Shown here in pieces: positions 43,279 through 46,873 of a DNA stretch of 46,873 bases. The notes under the pieces were generated by a model. The model saw only the letters and a program-made list of their open reading frames with translations, was not told the origin of the DNA and did no database searches. The DNA is taken from NCBI GenBank assembly GCA_964619955.1, contig CAZUJF010000041.1, positions 1-46,873 on the forward strand. Direction: 5' to 3'. Each line of letters begins with the position of its first letter. The first letter of the stretch is position 1. The DNA is from JACQFK01 sp964619955. Lineage in GTDB: Bacteria; Planctomycetota; MHYJ01; JACPRB01. A program made the position numbers and the translations under genes.

Positions 43279-43315
43279 CCGTCTGTTTTTGAGAACCCCT
43301 CACAGAACCAGACGG
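43279..43315. terminator. Possible bidirectional hairpin between convergent genes
   Basis: CCGTCTG (43279-43285) pairs with CAGACGG (43309-43315), and flanking CCTG/CAGG bases can add to the stem. It lies between two convergent genes, where a shared terminator would be expected, with a T5 run inside the loop. Part of it recurs at the window's left end (28-46). Confidence 0.4.
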
Positions 43316-43334
43316 GCAGGTTTAAGGGCTTGGG

Positions 43335-44009
43335 CTACCAGCGCTTGTAGCGCTGGAGCTCGGTGCGGACCTGGAGGATGACGTCCGCCCAGCGCTCTTC
43401 GAAGCCCGCGCCGTCCGGGCCGGCCGCAGGACGACCCCCCGCCACCGCCTCCTTGGCCCGGGCCTCCTCTTCCGCCTTGCGACGGCTCTCGGCCTGGGCG
43501 ATCCGCCCGGCTTCGCTGGCGGCGGCTTCCTCCGCCATCTTCCGCTTGCGGGCCTCGGCCGCGACGCGCTCGGCCTCTTCCTTCTCCTTCGCCTTGGCGC
43601 CGTCGGCGGCGGCAAGGATGGCGTCCAGACCCTGGTCGCTCTGGCTGGGCTTCGCGGCGGGCGCGGCAGGCGCCGAATCGCCGAGCTGCTTCTGAAGGTC
43701 CGCCACGTCCTCGGTCAGCGAGGCCTTCTTCTGCTTGGTGTCGCTCTCCGCGCGGGCCAGCTCCACCAGCCGGTCGGTCTTCTGCTGCGAGGCGGGCTGG
43801 TCCGCCAGCTCGCGGCGCTCCGCCTGGATCTTCGCCAGATCCTGGTCGGCCGCGGCGATCTCGGACCGCTTGCCCTGGATCTGGGTGCGGATCTGGGCCA
43901 TCTGACCCGCCCCCGCATCGGGAGCCGGGGCGACGGGCTCCGGCGCCACATCGGACGACGAGCAGCCGGCCGCCAGGATCAGGGACGCCACGATCGCGAA
44001 GCGCTTCAT
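43335..44009 (-). CDS. Coiled-coil lipoprotein
   Basis: The 224-residue protein has a lipobox ending in LAAGC (Cys16). Long charged helices follow: QIRTQIQGKRSEIAAADQDL, and a Lys/Glu/Ala-rich stretch around residues 140-200 (KEKEEAERVAAEARKRKMAEE). It resembles periplasmic spacer or TolA-like coiled coils, though no family can be named. It should be anchored in the inner or outer membrane and extend into the periplasm, possibly opposite the coiled-coil tail of the convergent gene's product. The ATG at 44009 is chosen because it directly precedes the signal. Confidence 0.75.
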   Translation of the reverse strand: MKRFAIVASLILAAGCSSSDVAPEPVAPAPDAGAGQMAQIRTQIQGKRSEIAAADQDLAKIQAERRELADQPASQQKTDRLVELARAESDTKQKKASLTEDVADLQKQLGDSAPAAPAAKPSQSDQGLDAILAAADGAKAKEKEEAERVAAEARKRKMAEEAAASEAGRIAQAESRRKAEEEARAKEAVAGGRPAAGPDGAGFEERWADVILQVRTELQRYKRW

Positions 44010-44061
44010 ATCAAACCTCGACAAGGCCGTCACTGTAGCCCAATTCCCGGGAACCCGTCAA

Positions 44062-45216
44062 CTATATAGGACGGGATCCGGCCGCCACTTCCTGCACGGC
44101 CCGGACGGCGGCGTCCACGTCCGCCGGGGTGTTGAAATACCCGAAACTGAAGCGCACCGTGCCCTTCGGCAGCGTCCCCAGGAACTCGTGGGTCCCGGGC
44201 GCGCAATGCAGGCCCGGACGGCAGGCGATCCCGTACTTCTCGTCCATGATCCGGCCGACTTCGGCGGGCTCGATCCCGCGGATCAACAGCGACACCGGGC
44301 CCAGCTGGCGCGACGGCGTCTTCCCGCTGAACAGCGTGACCCCGGGGACCTCCCGGACGCCCGTCACGAAGCGCATTGCGAGCTCGCGCTCATGGGCCTC
44401 TATTTTCGCCAGTCCCTCGCGCTCGACGAATTCGATGCCCGCCAGCAACCCGGCGTACCCGTGCGCCGCGGGCGTGCCCCCCTCGAGCCGGAACGGCATC
44501 TCGGCGGGGTGGAACTCCTCATCCGGCTTGAACCCGGTGCCGCCCTCGCGGAAGACGCGGACCGAGATCCCGGGACGGACGTAGAGCGCGCCCGTCCCCA
44601 TGGGCCCGAAGAGGTTCTTGTGGCCCGGAAAGGCGACGAGGTCGGCGGCGAGGCGGCTCACGTCCAGCGGAACGACGCCGACGGACTGGGAGGCATCCAG
44701 AAACAACACCACCCCGTGTTTGCGGGCGAGGCGTGCGTACTCGTCCACCGGATTGAGCACGCCCAGCACGTTCGAGCAGGTCGTGATCACCAGCATCCGC
44801 GTGTTCTTGCGGATGAGCTTTTCGATGTGCTCCGGCGGGACGTGGCCGTCCGGCGCGGGCCGGGCCTTGTCGTACGTGAGGAAGCCCTCCTTCGCCATCC
44901 GCGCGAGGGGCCGGTTGATCGAATTGTGCTCGAGGCAGGAGGTGACCACGTGATCGCCCTCGCGCAGGAGGCCCTTGATCCCGATGTTGAGGCCGTCGGT
45001 GGCGTTGAGGGTGAGGATGACCTGGTCGGGGCTCTCCGCGTGGAGCAGCCGCGCGAGCGCCTCGCGGCAGCCCTGCACGCGCTGCTCGCTCGCGACGGCC
45101 ATGCGGTGCCCCGAGCGTCCGGGATTGCCCGCATGGTTCCGCGCGAAGTCGTCCATCGCGCGATAGACGGACTCCGGCTTCGGCCAGGAGGTCGCGGCGT
45201 TGTCGAGGTAGATCAT
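44062..45216 (-). CDS. Class V aminotransferase, cysteine desulfurase
   Basis: This 384-residue PLP enzyme shows the desulfurase set: H97 in CLEHNS stacked on PLP, D174 and Q177 in LDASQS, the Schiff-base Lys200 in PGHKNLFGP and the catalytic Cys338 in CRPGLHCAP. It belongs to the EF2568-like group of desulfurase/selenocysteine-lyase relatives. It takes sulfur from cysteine and passes it on as a persulfide. Its ATG overlaps by one base the stop of the ThiF/MoeB-type gene (TGATG), so its sulfur is probably used by that E1 enzyme's pathway. Confidence 0.92.
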   Translation of the reverse strand: MIYLDNAATSWPKPESVYRAMDDFARNHAGNPGRSGHRMAVASEQRVQGCREALARLLHAESPDQVILTLNATDGLNIGIKGLLREGDHVVTSCLEHNSINRPLARMAKEGFLTYDKARPAPDGHVPPEHIEKLIRKNTRMLVITTCSNVLGVLNPVDEYARLARKHGVVLFLDASQSVGVVPLDVSRLAADLVAFPGHKNLFGPMGTGALYVRPGISVRVFREGGTGFKPDEEFHPAEMPFRLEGGTPAAHGYAGLLAGIEFVEREGLAKIEAHERELAMRFVTGVREVPGVTLFSGKTPSRQLGPVSLLIRGIEPAEVGRIMDEKYGIACRPGLHCAPGTHEFLGTLPKGTVRFSFGYFNTPADVDAAVRAVQEVAAGSRPI

Positions 45217-46235
45217 CAGGCTCCCACATAGCGGGCATAGAGGCTGCGCGCGCGGGCCGGATCGTCGGTGCCCTGGACGATCGCGCGGGCGTCCGGGAAC
45301 AGCGTGAGCTCGCAGCCGTCCACGGAGACCTTGAGCAGGTACTCGTTGCGGCGGACGGGCCCGAGGGCGGCGAGGCGCTTTTCGGCGTCGGCAAGATCCA
45401 GGGTGGCGCCGGGCGGCGGGCAGATCTGGACGGCGTTGCGGCCGCAGAGCGTGACGGCGGATCCGGCGGCGCCGTCCTCGAGGTGGCGGAAGCGGCGCCG
45501 GACGCAGGCCGGGCAGTCCGGGGCGCGGGGGACGCGGACGGTCTGCGAGGTGTTGTGCCAGAGATCGAGGGTCTGAAGACCGGGAGACAGCGCCTCGGGA
45601 TGGCCGCTCAGCAACTTGAGCGCCTCGGTGGCCTGCAGCGAGGCGACGACGCCGACGGCGCTGTTGAGGACGCCGGCGCTGTCGCAGGTCGGGCTGGTCC
45701 CGGGCGCGGGCAGTTCGCCGACCAGGCAGGCGAAGCAGGGTCCCGTTCCGGGGCGGACGCTCATCACCATGCCGTAGCTGCCGACGACGCCGCCGTAGAC
45801 CCAGGGGCGGCCGAGTTTGACGCAGGCGTCGTTGAGCAGGAAGCGGGTTTCGAAGTTGTCGGTGCCGTCGAGGACGAGATCGACGTCGGCGATGAGCGCT
45901 TCGACGTTGCCGGGGTTGACGTCGCAGACGCGGGTCTCGAGACGGACGCCGGAGTTGATGCGGGCCAGGCGCGCGGCGGCGGCCGCCGCTTTGGGCAGGG
46001 CGGAGCGGACGTCGTCCTCGTCGTAGAGGATCTGGCGCTGCAGGTTGTCGAGTTCGACGAAATCGCGGTCGCAGAGGCGGACGAAGCCGGTGCCGGCGCG
46101 GACGAGGTGCATGGCGAGGGTGGAGCCGAGGGCGCCGAGGCCGACGAGCGTGACGCGGGCGCGGCCGAGGCGGTCCTGTCCCTCGCGGCCGAGGGGGGCG
46201 AAGAGGGTCTGCTTTCGGTAGCGGTCGCCGTTCAT
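45216..46235 (-). CDS. ThiF/MoeB-family E1-like adenylyltransferase
   Basis: The 339-residue protein has an ATP-binding motif GLGALGSTLA at 32-41, DGTDNFETRFLLND, the PTCDSAGVLNSAVG segment and a zinc site built from CPAC and CFAC cysteines. It adenylates the C terminus of a ubiquitin-like sulfur carrier (ThiS or MoaD), which then takes sulfur from a desulfurase, here probably the next gene. The C-terminal 90 residues (GRNAVQICPPPG ... RAIVQGTDDPARARSLYARYVG) match the extra domain in MoeB/ThiF proteins. No thiS or moaD gene is in the window, so thiamine versus molybdopterin cannot be settled. Its start overlaps the stop of the upstream membrane-protein gene. Confidence 0.9.
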   Translation of the reverse strand: MNGDRYRKQTLFAPLGREGQDRLGRARVTLVGLGALGSTLAMHLVRAGTGFVRLCDRDFVELDNLQRQILYDEDDVRSALPKAAAAAARLARINSGVRLETRVCDVNPGNVEALIADVDLVLDGTDNFETRFLLNDACVKLGRPWVYGGVVGSYGMVMSVRPGTGPCFACLVGELPAPGTSPTCDSAGVLNSAVGVVASLQATEALKLLSGHPEALSPGLQTLDLWHNTSQTVRVPRAPDCPACVRRRFRHLEDGAAGSAVTLCGRNAVQICPPPGATLDLADAEKRLAALGPVRRNEYLLKVSVDGCELTLFPDARAIVQGTDDPARARSLYARYVGA

Positions 46236-46822
46236 GTCCGGCGGCCCCGGCGGATCAGGAGGGCCGCGCCGGCGAGGACGAGGCCGGGGACGGCGAGGAA
46301 GAGCGCGCCGGGGAGGACGCGGGGGAGGCCGTAGGGATAGCCCGCGAGGTGGTTGGAATAGAAGGCGCGCAGGGTGAGCAGGTCGATGTCGAAGATGGCG
46401 TAGGCGAGGACGCTGTAGGGGTTGAGGGCGAGCAGCCAGGTGATGCGGGAGGAGATGGCGGCGCCGTCGCCGCTCTCGGGGATGCCGGGGCCGAGCACGA
46501 AGAGCGAGGCGATGAGCGCGGGGGCGACGAGGGAGGCAGCCGTCTGGGCGGCGACGGGGGGGCAGCGGAGGGCTTCGAGGAGCAGGTACAGACCGCCGGC
46601 GAGCAGGCTGACGGAGAGGGTGACGCCTGCCGAGGCGAGGCCCCGGGGCAGGGCGTCCGGAAGCGAGAGGATCAGGAGGAGCAGGAGTGGAACGCCCGCA
46701 GCGAGTCCGGCGGCCCGGATCCGGAGCCTGGCCGCCCGACCCGCCGACCAGGCAAGGGCCGCCGGCACCAGGAGTCCCGCCAGGAGGGGCGCCGTGAAAG
46801 CCGCCCAGACCAAGATCCCCAT
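46232..46822 (-). CDS. Polytopic membrane protein, possibly permease-like, function unknown
   Basis: The 196-residue product has about five hydrophobic helices and a final segment (PGALFLAVPGLVLAGAALLI) followed by Arg residues. The stretch LLALNPYSVLAYAIFDID faintly resembles the C-terminal half of ABC-2 permeases, but no nucleotide-binding partner is visible. It may be a partial protein: the start lies seven bases after a perfect hairpin, and an in-frame stop is only about 36 bases upstream. It is coupled to ThiF through an ATGA overlap. Confidence is limited by the window edge. Confidence 0.6.
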   Translation of the reverse strand: MGILVWAAFTAPLLAGLLVPAALAWSAGRAARLRIRAAGLAAGVPLLLLLILSLPDALPRGLASAGVTLSVSLLAGGLYLLLEALRCPPVAAQTAASLVAPALIASLFVLGPGIPESGDGAAISSRITWLLALNPYSVLAYAIFDIDLLTLRAFYSNHLAGYPYGLPRVLPGALFLAVPGLVLAGAALLIRRGRRT

Positions 46823-46828
46823 TGGTAA

Positions 46829-46852
46829 GGGCCTGCCCTTACGGGCAGGCCC
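46829..46852. terminator. Perfect 10-bp GC-rich hairpin upstream of the last gene
   Basis: GGGCCTGCCC and GGGCAGGCCC flank a TTAC loop. On the minus strand it stands directly in front of the start codon at 46822, where it could block translation initiation. It could also be the terminator of an upstream gene beyond the window edge. Confidence 0.5.
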
Positions 46853-46873
46853 TCCCTTTCAAACCGTGCGTGC

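Overview
The window is about 47 kb of GC-rich bacterial chromosome (roughly two thirds G+C by eye) packed with about 41 protein genes. I see no rRNA, tRNA, CRISPR array, insertion sequence or phage gene, and no gap between genes exceeds 300 bases; the longest is 186 bases at 32416-32601. The gene content points to a member of the Planctomycetota or a related lineage. The signs are three exported Gfo/Idh/MocA oxidoreductases with twin-arginine-like leaders, a DUF6807 ('PmoA') protein, a DUF6288/HEAT protein, a sialate O-acetylesterase, squalene-cyclase-like toroid proteins, a dockerin-type calcium loop and many lipoproteins. Outer-membrane beta-barrel proteins show a two-membrane cell. This placement is inferred from gene families, not from a marker gene.

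Region 1 (1-4879): a zinc-ribbon/TPR membrane protein diverges from a tightly overlapped operon. That operon encodes an ECF sigma factor, a zinc-finger anti-sigma factor carrying a dockerin-like calcium loop outside the membrane, a small secreted cohesin-like protein, and a VIT/von Willebrand A lipoprotein. It is the most unusual system in the window, because a cohesin-dockerin contact may control the sigma factor. Region 2 (4896-13363): an Old Yellow Enzyme-like oxidoreductase overlaps a DapA-family aldolase/lyase. These converge on a rhodanese and an SGNH hydrolase. Next come two divergent outer-membrane genes: a DUF5916 protein and a fused metallopeptidase/PD40-propeller/beta-barrel protein. 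An ABC-F ATPase follows at 13420-15309.

Region 3 (15344-22275) is a carbohydrate-oxidation locus: three consecutive Gfo/Idh/MocA paralogues and a DUF6807 protein on the minus strand, diverging from an enolase-superfamily enzyme. Region 4 (22333-32415) is mixed. It holds a LamG lipoprotein, a DUF4279 protein, a hipBA-type toxin-antitoxin pair with a clear promoter and two palindromic operator sites, an ArsI-like organoarsenical lyase, an esterase, two alpha-toroid proteins and a sialate O-acetylesterase. Region 5 (32602-39987) has an O-methyltransferase, a Nudix hydrolase overlapping an unknown gene, a second unusual enolase-superfamily enzyme, and a sugar-acid module (MFS transporter, galactonate-dehydratase-like enzyme, second MFS transporter).

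Region 6 (40036-46822) has zinc-ribbon membrane proteins, an RNase HI-like protein, a coiled-coil lipoprotein, and a minus-strand chain of a membrane protein, a ThiF/MoeB-type E1 enzyme and a class V cysteine desulfurase. Overlapping start and stop codons (ATGA, GTGA, TTGA, TGATG) are common throughout, which indicates many translationally coupled operons.
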